Shown: positions 24,954-32,491 of the stretch, one piece after another
Numbering within the stretch: position 1 is the first letter of the stretch
Layout of the letters: each line of letters opens with the position of its first letter
Source of the DNA: Catellatospora sp. TT07R-123
GTDB taxonomy: Bacteria; Actinomycetota; Actinomycetes; Mycobacteriales; Micromonosporaceae
Assembly (NCBI RefSeq): GCF_018327705.1
Contig: NZ_BNEM01000001.1
Coordinates: 930,001-994,000 of the forward strand
Direction of reading: 5' to 3'
Length of the DNA stretch: 64,000 bases
Notes under the pieces: generated by a model
Told to the model about the DNA's origin: nothing
The model's input: only the letters and a program-made list of their open reading frames with translations
Databases searched by the model: none
Program-made: the position numbers and the translations under genes

Positions 24954-25808
24954 ATGAGCCGCCCCTTCCGCCTCGCCGCAACCGCCGTCGCCCTGCTGGC
25001 CGCGCTGGCCGCCGCGACCGCGAGCGCCACCTCGGCCGCCGCCGCCCCCGCACCCCAGCACCGGCAGCTGTCGGCCCTGGCGCAGACCCCCGGCACGGCC
25101 TGGACCGTCGACCCGGTCACCGGCCGGACCACCGTGACCCTCGACGACACGGTCACCGAGCAGCAGGCCGCGCGCCTGCGCGACGACCTGCGCGGAACCG
25201 CCGTCGACCTGCGCCGCGAGCCTGGCCGACTGCGTACGATGCTGGCCGGCGGCGACGCGATCTACGGCAGCACGGCACGCTGCTCGCTGGGCGCCAACGC
25301 CCGCCGCGGCACCACCTACTACCTGATCACCGCTGGACACTGCACGAACACGTCCGCCGACTGGTGGACCGACAGCGCCCACACCATCGCGATCGGCGTA
25401 CGCACGGCCAGCAGCTTTCCCAGCAACGACTTCGGGCTGATCCGCTACACCAGCAAGCTCGAACACCCCAGCGCCGTCAACACCTACCCCGGCCTGCTCC
25501 AGCTGTACGGGACCGGCAGCGCGTACGTCGGCCAGGCGGTCTGCCGCAGCGGCGCGACCACCGGCGTCCGCTGCGGCACGGTGACCGCGCTGAACGCCAC
25601 CGTCAACTACGCCGAGGGCACGGTCACCGGTCTGATCCGGACCAACATCTGCGCGGAGAACGGCGACAGCGGCGGCCCGCTCTACACCACCGGCGGCATC
25701 CTGCTGGGCATCCTGTCCGGCGGCACCGGCAACTGCACCACCGGCGGCACGACCTACTACCAGCCCATCGGCGAGATCCTGTCGGTGTACGGCCTGACGA
25801 TCCCGTGA
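24954..25808 (+). CDS. streptogrisin/alpha-lytic-type secreted serine protease
   Basis: 284 aa from ATG 24954 with GGAGG at 24944-24948. Signal peptide ~1-31, short propeptide to ~100, then a chymotrypsin-fold S1 domain with TAGHC (His129), SNDFGLIRY (Asp159) and ENGDSGGPL (Ser239). Cys pairs around 110/130 and 198/207 fit the streptogrisin pattern. All catalytic residues are present. The propeptide is shorter than in alpha-lytic protease. It is secreted and probably part of the polymer-degrading set with the following GH127 gene, from which it is separated by its own 168-bp regulatory region. Confidence 0.88.
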   Translation: MSRPFRLAATAVALLAALAAATASATSAAAAPAPQHRQLSALAQTPGTAWTVDPVTGRTTVTLDDTVTEQQAARLRDDLRGTAVDLRREPGRLRTMLAGGDAIYGSTARCSLGANARRGTTYYLITAGHCTNTSADWWTDSAHTIAIGVRTASSFPSNDFGLIRYTSKLEHPSAVNTYPGLLQLYGTGSAYVGQAVCRSGATTGVRCGTVTALNATVNYAEGTVTGLIRTNICAENGDSGGPLYTTGGILLGILSGGTGNCTTGGTTYYQPIGEILSVYGLTIP

Positions 25809-25887
25809 CGACCGCGCCGGCTGGCGGGTTCGCGGCGCGGCGCCGGCACGGGCGGATCGTGGCCACGTGACGGGAACGGCGGCAAGC

Positions 25888-25956
25888 GTTTCCGAAACAC
25901 ATTGACGTATGTCGAGGCAATGGTCACCCTGGACCACTGAATGTTAGCGCTCACAT
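25888..25956 (+). promoter_or_regulatory. LacI-family operator (and a second palindrome) upstream of GH127
   Basis: ATGTTAGCGCTCACAT (25941-25956) is a near-perfect 16-bp palindrome with the central AGCGCT typical of LacI-family operators. It lies 20 bp before the GH127 ATG. A further perfect palindrome, GTTTC-C-GAAAC, is at 25888-25898. Together they suggest sugar-responsive repression of the GH127 gene by a regulator encoded elsewhere. Confidence 0.7.
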
Positions 25957-25976
25957 CGTCCCCGGGAGTGCGCACC

Positions 25977-28715
25977 ATGACCGGTTCACCCGGCGGTATC
26001 GACCGCCGCCACCTGCTCCGCCTCACCGCCGGCACCGCCGTCGGCGCCACCCTCGCCACCTGGATCCCGGCGACCGCGCTGGCCGCGGCCGCGCCGGTCC
26101 CCAACGTCCGGCCGGACTTCGGCGTACAGGCCTACCCGTTCCCCGCCGGCGCCGTCCGCCTCACCCCGAGCCGGTTCCTGGACGCGCAGAACCGGCGCCT
26201 GTCGTACCTGCGGTTCCTCAGCATGGACCGGCTGCTGTACAACTTCCGTGCCACCGCCGGCCTGTCCACCCTCGGTGCGGCGCCCTGCGGCGGCTGGGAG
26301 AGCCCGACCTGGATCTGGCGCGGGCACATGGCCGGGCACTACCTCTCCGGCGCGTCGCTCGCCGTCGCCGCCACCGGCGACACCCAGCTGCGCGGCAACG
26401 CCGCCTACCTCGTCGCCGAACTGGCCAAGTGCCAGGCCAACGCCACCGCCGCCGGATTCCGCACCGGCTACCTCGGCGGCTTCCCGGAGAACTACTTCAC
26501 CCGGATGGACGGCGGCGAGTACATCGTCGTCTTCTACACCCTCCACAAGGTGATGGCCGGGCTGCTGGACGCCTACCGCCTGCTCGGCATCGACCAGGCG
26601 CTGACGGTGCTGCGCAACGTCGCCGACTGGGTCGACTGGTGGACCGGCCAGCGCTCGTACGCCAAGATGCAGAGCGACCTCGACGTCGAGTTCGGCGGCA
26701 TGAACGAGGTGCTGGCCAACCTCTACCAGCTCACCGGCGACAGCCGCTGGCTCACCGTCGCCCAGCGCTTCGACCACGCCCGCGTCTACGACCCGCTCGC
26801 CGCCGGACAGGACCAGCTCGCCGGTCTGCACGCCAACACCCAGATGGCCAAGATCATGGGTGCGGTCAAGGAGTACCAGGCCACCGGCACCGCCCGCTAC
26901 TGGGACATCGCCCGCAACTACTGGGACATCGTGATCCAGCACCACACGTACTGCACCGGCGGCAACAGCGACGGCGAGGTCTACCACGGCCCCGACCAGA
27001 TCTCCAACCGGCTGTCACGGGCCTCCTGCGAGGTCTGCAACGTGTACAACCTGCTGAAGATCACGCGCGAGCTGTTCCTCCTCGACCCGAACCGCGCCGA
27101 CTACATGGACTACTACGAGTGGGCGCTGTACAACGAGATCCTGCCGCAGCAGGACACCAGCAGCGCGCACGGCCGCGTCACCTACTACCTGGACCTGCGC
27201 CCCGGCGCGGCCAAGGTCTACGACGACGACTACGGCACGTTCTGGTGCGACACCGGCAGCAGCCTGGAGACCTACGCCAAGTTCAACGACTCCATCTACT
27301 TCGCCAACGGCCGCACCCTCTACGTCAACCTGTTCATCCCCTCGGTGCTGACCTGGTCGGCCACCGGGATGACCGTCACCCAGACGACCGGCTACCCCGC
27401 CGCGAACACCAGCACGCTGACGATCGGCGGCTCCGGCGCGGCCGTCATCCGGGTACGGATCCCGAAGTGGGCCACCGGCGCGACCCTGACCGTCAACGGC
27501 GCGGCGCAGGCGGCCGTCCCGGGCACGTACGCGACCCTCAACCGCACCTGGGCCGGCGGCGACACCATCACCGTGACGCTGCCGATGGCCCTCGCGCTAA
27601 CCTCGGCACCCGACGACCCGGCCGTCCAGTCGGTCAGCTATGGACCGGTCCTGCTCGCCGGGCAGTACGGCGCGTTCAGCCAGGGCCCCAACCCCGGCTC
27701 GCCGCCCGCGCCCAGCCCCCAGGTGCTCCAGCACCTGCCCGAACTCGACCCCGCCTCGCTCGCCCCGACCGGCACCGCGCTGACCTTCACCGCCCGCGCC
27801 GACGGGGCGGCCGTCACCCTGCGGCCCTACTTCGACACCCACAACCAGTACAGCACCGTGTACTGGACCAACCCGGCCCGCTCGGGCTACGTCCGGCTGC
27901 GCAACCACCGCAGCGGCCTGGTCATCGGCGTCAACGCGATGTCGGTCGCCGACGGCGCGGCCGCGCTCCAGTGGACCGACAGCGGCACCGCCGACCACCA
28001 GTGGGAACTGGTCCCGTCAGCGGGCTACGTCCGCCTGCGCAACCGCAACAGCGGCAAGGTCCTCGGCATCACCGGCATGTCCACCGCCGACGGCGCCGCG
28101 GTCGTGCAGTGGAACGACAACGGCACCGCCGACCACGACTGGAAGCTCGTCGACGCCGGTGGCGGCTGGGTCAAGCTGGTCAACCGCAACAGCGGCAGGG
28201 TCCTCGGCGTCGACGGCGGCTCGACCGCACGCGGCGCCGCCCTGGTCCAGTGGGGCGACACCGGCACCGACGACCACCTGTGGCAGATCGTCCCCGACGG
28301 CTGGGTCCGCCTGCAGAACGTCAACAGCGGCCTGATCCTGGGCGTGCAGGGCGCCGACGGCGCCGACGGCGCGGCCGCGCTGCAATGGCACGACTCTGGC
28401 ACCGCCGACCACGGCTGGACGTTCGTGCCCGACGCCGACGGCGCCTTCCGCATCCGCAACCAGAACAGCGGCAAGGTGCTCGGCATCCAGGACGCCTCCA
28501 CCACCCGCGGCGCCGCCGCGTTGCAGTGGAACGACAACGGCACCCGCGACCACCTGTGGCGCATCCTGGTCACCGGCGACGGCGACCGGTTCCGGCTGGT
28601 CAACGTCAACAGCAACCTGGTGCTGGGCGTGCTGGACGCGTCCACCGCCGCAGGCGCCACCTGCCTGCAGTGGAACGACAGCGGCACCGCCGACCACCTG
28701 TGGCGGCTGCGGTGA
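25977..28715 (+). CDS. secreted GH127/DUF1680 beta-L-arabinofuranosidase-like enzyme with six ricin-fold repeats
   Basis: 912 aa from ATG 25977 (GGGAG upstream); an ATG at 25941 lies inside the operator. A twin-arginine-like leader (GGIDRRHLLRLTAG) ends near residue 40. Residues ~45-640 are the GH127 (alpha/alpha)6 barrel plus beta domains. The zinc/catalytic motifs are CEVCNVYNLLK (Glu352, Cys354) and FWCDTGSSLE (nucleophile-position Cys424). The neighbouring zinc Cys of the usual Cys-Cys pair is Asp425. Residues ~640-912 contain six repeats, each with VRLRNxNSGKVLG, LQWxDxGTxDHxW, forming two RICIN_2-type trefoils. The probable role is arabinan or arabinoside breakdown at the cell exterior. 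Confidence 0.87.
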   Translation: MTGSPGGIDRRHLLRLTAGTAVGATLATWIPATALAAAAPVPNVRPDFGVQAYPFPAGAVRLTPSRFLDAQNRRLSYLRFLSMDRLLYNFRATAGLSTLGAAPCGGWESPTWIWRGHMAGHYLSGASLAVAATGDTQLRGNAAYLVAELAKCQANATAAGFRTGYLGGFPENYFTRMDGGEYIVVFYTLHKVMAGLLDAYRLLGIDQALTVLRNVADWVDWWTGQRSYAKMQSDLDVEFGGMNEVLANLYQLTGDSRWLTVAQRFDHARVYDPLAAGQDQLAGLHANTQMAKIMGAVKEYQATGTARYWDIARNYWDIVIQHHTYCTGGNSDGEVYHGPDQISNRLSRASCEVCNVYNLLKITRELFLLDPNRADYMDYYEWALYNEILPQQDTSSAHGRVTYYLDLRPGAAKVYDDDYGTFWCDTGSSLETYAKFNDSIYFANGRTLYVNLFIPSVLTWSATGMTVTQTTGYPAANTSTLTIGGSGAAVIRVRIPKWATGATLTVNGAAQAAVPGTYATLNRTWAGGDTITVTLPMALALTSAPDDPAVQSVSYGPVLLAGQYGAFSQGPNPGSPPAPSPQVLQHLPELDPASLAPTGTALTFTARADGAAVTLRPYFDTHNQYSTVYWTNPARSGYVRLRNHRSGLVIGVNAMSVADGAAALQWTDSGTADHQWELVPSAGYVRLRNRNSGKVLGITGMSTADGAAVVQWNDNGTADHDWKLVDAGGGWVKLVNRNSGRVLGVDGGSTARGAALVQWGDTGTDDHLWQIVPDGWVRLQNVNSGLILGVQGADGADGAAALQWHDSGTADHGWTFVPDADGAFRIRNQNSGKVLGIQDASTTRGAAALQWNDNGTRDHLWRILVTGDGDRFRLVNVNSNLVLGVLDASTAAGATCLQWNDSGTADHLWRLR

Positions 28716-28843
28716 CCTGCCCCTAACGGGTCGCCCACCCGCCCCACCGACGCGATCCCACGGCTGATCCCCAACCCGCGACCGCGCCGGGACCTCAGCG
28801 GAGTGCGCATCGGGGGTCGTGATCGGACGCGCGAAGAAGCCGG

Positions 28844-29902
28844 GTGAATAATGCCGCCATGCGGGCAGAGATGATGTCGAGCCGGGAAGTCCAGGGGCCA
28901 GTGCCCGTCCGGTCGGCGGATGATCGCGGGTGGTACCAGCAGGAACAGGGAGTGCTCCGGATACTGGACTCGGAGCTCTCCCCTGTTCGGAGCTTCGAGC
29001 TCGGCGAGGACGTCACGTCCTTCGCGGTGAGTCCCGACCTGACCCGGGTCGTGGTCGGCGGGAGGGATCGCCTCAGCCTCGTCGGCGAACGCGGCGAGGT
29101 CCTCTGGTCGCTTCGCCATACCCCCTGGGGGACCGGCTATTCCTACGCGGGCTCCTGCGAGTTCTCGGCGGATGGAAGCCTGGTCTGGGCCACCGTGCCG
29201 GAGACCGAACTCGAATCCGACGAGGAGGACGGTCTCTACGAGGACGAGGAGGAGGACGAGGACCAGGAGGAGGACGGCGACGGCGACGCACCGGGCGGCG
29301 GCTGGCGTGCGCCTGAGACGTGGGGCGACCAGTGGTGGGCGATAGACGCCGCCACCGGCTCCATCGTCGGACGCAGGTGGCTGGGCTGTGAGGCCACGGG
29401 CTCGGTGACCCACCGCCACCCCGACGGCGTGCACATGGGCCTGGACGTCGGCGAGGGGCAGGACGGCTCCCGCATCTACTGGGCGAGCCATGACGACGGG
29501 GTCGTCCAGGTGTCCACCACCGGTGACGTCTCACGGGCGCTGGCCGCCCTGCACCCCGACGGCGACGCATATGTGACGGTCCCCCGCGACTCCGACGGGA
29601 TCTCGGTCCATGACTTCGCGACGCGTACGGTGATCGCACACCGGCCGAACGGGGACCTCCTCCACAGCGGCGAGTGGGTCGCGTCCGCCCGTTACCTCGA
29701 CCGCGCGAGAGTCCTGGTGGAGACGGCGGGCAAGGACGGGAACCGCCGCCGCCACCTCGTCCTGGACGCCGGGGACCTGACCGTCCTGGGAGAGGTCGCG
29801 TATCCGGCGGCGGTCGGCGTGTCGGCCTTCCACTCCGTTCACGGCGGCACCTGGTTCACCCGCGACGGCGGCAGCCTCTACCAGTGGCGGCTGGAAGCCT
29901 GA
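28844..29902 (+). CDS. beta-propeller-like hypothetical protein with acidic linker
   Basis: 352 aa from GTG 28844 (ATG 28859 is an alternative). Repeated strands such as VTSFAVSPDLTRVVVGG, YAGSCEFSADGSLVWATV and WWAIDAATGSIVG look like WD40/quinoprotein propeller blades. A run of Asp/Glu around residues ~125-150 interrupts one blade. There is no signal peptide, so a cytoplasmic scaffold is likely. I do not know the function. It is followed by a 59-aa membrane-anchored protein with its own strong ribosome site. Confidence 0.65.
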   Translation: MNNAAMRAEMMSSREVQGPVPVRSADDRGWYQQEQGVLRILDSELSPVRSFELGEDVTSFAVSPDLTRVVVGGRDRLSLVGERGEVLWSLRHTPWGTGYSYAGSCEFSADGSLVWATVPETELESDEEDGLYEDEEEDEDQEEDGDGDAPGGGWRAPETWGDQWWAIDAATGSIVGRRWLGCEATGSVTHRHPDGVHMGLDVGEGQDGSRIYWASHDDGVVQVSTTGDVSRALAALHPDGDAYVTVPRDSDGISVHDFATRTVIAHRPNGDLLHSGEWVASARYLDRARVLVETAGKDGNRRRHLVLDAGDLTVLGEVAYPAAVGVSAFHSVHGGTWFTRDGGSLYQWRLEA

Positions 29903-29953
29903 ACCGGGTCCCCGGGCACGGCTGGTCGCATACCCTGGCCAGGGGGGTGGCTG

Positions 29954-30133
29954 ATGCGCCGGGTCGTGATACTGGTGATCCTGGTATGGCTCGTCAGCGG
30001 CGTGGTCGCCGTGACGCAGCGCGACGACCTCAAGGGTGCGGCCGCGGACTGCGACCACATCTCCACGGTCGCGGCCACGGCCCTCGCCGGCCCGTTCAAC
30101 TACACCGGCGCCCACCCGGAGGTCACCTGCTGA
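29954..30133 (+). CDS. small membrane-anchored protein (59 aa)
   Basis: ATG 29954 is preceded by AGGGGGG at good distance. The product starts MRRVVILVILVWLVSGVVAV, a single transmembrane helix, then a short extracellular part with Cys33 and Cys59 and the segment ALAGPFNYTGAHPEVTC. This ending (AGPxNYxGxxPxVxC) recurs in small actinobacterial membrane proteins of unknown function, which supports it as a real gene. The two Cys could form a disulfide outside the membrane. Confidence 0.7.
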   Translation: MRRVVILVILVWLVSGVVAVTQRDDLKGAAADCDHISTVAATALAGPFNYTGAHPEVTC

Positions 30134-30170
30134 CCACCGGGTGGAGCCGAGCAGGCTCGGGGCCGAGCAC

Positions 30171-30509
30171 TCAGGCGGAGCGGTCGGGCAGCAACTCGAA
30201 GACCTCCTGCGCGCAGCGGCAGGCCTCGGCGATCCTGGCGGCCCACGCCAGCGCCTCCGCCCGGGACGCCACCTCGACGACCGCGAACCCGCCGAGATGC
30301 TCCTTTCCCTCCGGGTAGGGCCCGTCGGTCACCGTCCCGTCGGTGGCCACGACGCTCGGCACCTGCGTGAGCAGGCCCGCCGAGAAGACCCACACACCGG
30401 CCTCCGTGGCCGCCGCCCGCACCGCGCGCACGGCCGCGGCCACGTCAGGAAGGTCCTCGTCGGGGAAGGTCATCGCACCGTCGGGGAACGAGATGAGGTA
30501 CTTCGCCAT
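30171..30509 (-). CDS. YCII-family protein
   Basis: 112 aa from ATG 30509, preceded by AAGGAG. It starts MAKYLISFPDGAM and has the hallmark DGPYPEGKEHLGGFAVVEV of the DGPF/YCII family, a ferredoxin-like fold. Characterised relatives are few. Such genes often accompany ECF sigma factors, but none is adjacent here. No catalytic claim is made. Confidence 0.82.
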   Translation of the reverse strand: MAKYLISFPDGAMTFPDEDLPDVAAAVRAVRAAATEAGVWVFSAGLLTQVPSVVATDGTVTDGPYPEGKEHLGGFAVVEVASRAEALAWAARIAEACRCAQEVFELLPDRSA

Positions 30510-30740
30510 CCCATGACTCCTTGTCCCGGCGGCCTCGGCCGGCCGCCACTCACCGCTGCTACGAACACCGCCCGGCGAATCCGACAGGCCGCCGAGGAAA
30601 TCTCCCGCCGCGGGCTCCGCCGTCTCGCGCACCGCACCCCATTGTCCGCCGCGACCTCGGCCAGGGTGCCGACGGCCCGAGTCCGGCCCCCGGACCCCGT
30701 TGATCGAATAGCCTGGTCTGGGGAGAGAAAGACGCAGCTC

Positions 30741-32282
30741 ATGCACCAGCTAAAGATCGATCTTGAGGGTATCGACGAAGTGCTCGACACCACCGGTGTG
30801 GAGCTCGACCTCGCCCTGCCCGACGGCCTCGACCTGCGCCGGTACGACCGGGCAGCGGTCTGCGACATCGGCGCGACGGCGGCGCTGATGGCCCTGGCGA
30901 GCCCGAACAGCACCACCCACGGCGGCCGCGCCGACCTGGCGAACCTGCTGCGGCGGCTCCCGCCCGGCGGGCGTGCCGTCCTGCTGCTCGGCTGGAACGC
31001 CGAGGACCTGCCCGGACACTGGCTGCTGGACCTCATCCTGGAGCTGAGCTGCCGGATCACGCAGGTCGCCGGAGTCGAGTGCGACGCGGTGCACGGAATC
31101 GAGACCGCCCTGGTGGTGGCCCGGGTGCCACCGTCGGCGGACCTCGCCCCGGCCAACCTGCACGCGGTCGCCGAGTTCGGCATCGCCCGGCTGAAGCAAC
31201 AGGTGGCGGAGCTGAACAGCCGGCTCAGCCACGTACGCCAGGACCTCGTCGGCGCCAGGTCCGAGACCAGGAGGATCCGGTCCTCAGGCGCCTACCGGGC
31301 CGGGCGGGCGCTGGGCGCCTGGACACGTGCCCCGGTCCGCGGTGCCGCCACGGCGACCCGCGAGCTGGCCCGGATCTGGCGCGGCCGCCGCTCGCGCCCG
31401 GTCGGCCGCGAGGTGCCGCGGGGCAGCGGCTCGGTCACCGTGCCGATCGCACTGCCCTCGTCCGGGGCCGCCGCCGACCGGCCGCCGCTGATCACCATCA
31501 CGGCACCGGCCCGGCTGCTCGTGCCGCGATACCTCGCCGCCGACGGCCTGGCAGGCTACGAGCCGTCGGCACTGGCCTGCTTCCTCGCCGCGACCGACGT
31601 CGCCGGGCCGGGTGCCGTCTACGACGTCGGCGCCAACGTCGGCATCTACGCGGCGCTGGCCGGCGCCATGACCGACCGGCCGGTCGTCGCGTTCGAGCCG
31701 TACCCGCTGCTGGTGGACGTGGCCCGCCGGCTCGCCGAGGACAACGGGCTCGGCTACACCACCGAGACCCTGGCCCTCGGCGCGCGGGCCGGGACCGCGA
31801 CGCTGTACCTGTCGGACCGCTCGGACAGCTCCAACTCGCTGCACGCGGGCTTCCGGACGTCCTCTCACCAGCTCGAAGTCCCCGTGGACACGCTGGACTC
31901 CTATGTCCGGCGCACCGGCGCGGTGCCCGCGGTGATCAAGGTCGACACCGAGACGAGCGAGCCGAGCGTGCTGGCCGGCGCGGCGGAGACGATCATGAGG
32001 CACCGGCCGTGGGTCCTGTGCGAGGTGCTGGCCGGCCGGGTCGAGCCGGAGCTGGAGCGGGTGCTGGCGCCACTGGGCTACCGGTGGTTCCACATCACCG
32101 ACGAGGCGCCGTACCGGGAGTCCGTGCGCATCGTCGGCGACCGGTCGTACCAGGACCTGATGTGGCTGTTCGCCCCCGAGACGCCCACCGGCGCGTTCTG
32201 GGACGCGCTGGGGCGGTGGCGGGAGGCCCTGGCCGCGTGCACGCCCGAGCGCGCGCACCTGCTGCGGACGCGCCTCACCTGA
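30741..32282 (+). CDS. FkbM-family methyltransferase with N-terminal helical extension
   Basis: 513 aa from ATG 30741. Residues ~1-130 resemble a degenerate methyltransferase-like domain (RRLPPGGRAVLLLGWNAEDL; ETALVVARVP). Residues ~150-190 are a coiled-coil-like segment and ~190-255 an Arg-rich linker. Residues ~285-470 form the FkbM SAM-binding fold: VYDVGANVGIYAALAG from V293, VVAFEPYP, VPVDTLDSYV and IKVDTETSE. FkbM enzymes O-methylate sugars or polyketides. The double-domain build is typical of surface-polysaccharide methyltransferases. An ArnT-like glycosyltransferase gene follows after 209 bp, so a joint role in glycan modification is plausible. Confidence 0.82.
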   Translation: MHQLKIDLEGIDEVLDTTGVELDLALPDGLDLRRYDRAAVCDIGATAALMALASPNSTTHGGRADLANLLRRLPPGGRAVLLLGWNAEDLPGHWLLDLILELSCRITQVAGVECDAVHGIETALVVARVPPSADLAPANLHAVAEFGIARLKQQVAELNSRLSHVRQDLVGARSETRRIRSSGAYRAGRALGAWTRAPVRGAATATRELARIWRGRRSRPVGREVPRGSGSVTVPIALPSSGAAADRPPLITITAPARLLVPRYLAADGLAGYEPSALACFLAATDVAGPGAVYDVGANVGIYAALAGAMTDRPVVAFEPYPLLVDVARRLAEDNGLGYTTETLALGARAGTATLYLSDRSDSSNSLHAGFRTSSHQLEVPVDTLDSYVRRTGAVPAVIKVDTETSEPSVLAGAAETIMRHRPWVLCEVLAGRVEPELERVLAPLGYRWFHITDEAPYRESVRIVGDRSYQDLMWLFAPETPTGAFWDALGRWREALAACTPERAHLLRTRLT

Positions 32283-32491
32283 GACCCGCTCGCGGGCACG
32301 AGCCGGCAGGCCGACGATTGGTCCCCAGGTCGGCGCTACCGGTTGGACCGTTGTGCAGTTGTCCAGACCAGGACGAACCTACATCGCGTAGGAGAAGTCA
32401 CCTGCCATCTTCGATCCAGCTGACGGGGACCTGCCATGCCGCAACCGGAACCGCTGTCCGACCCGCACCGGCCCGCGACAGGCGATACGCC

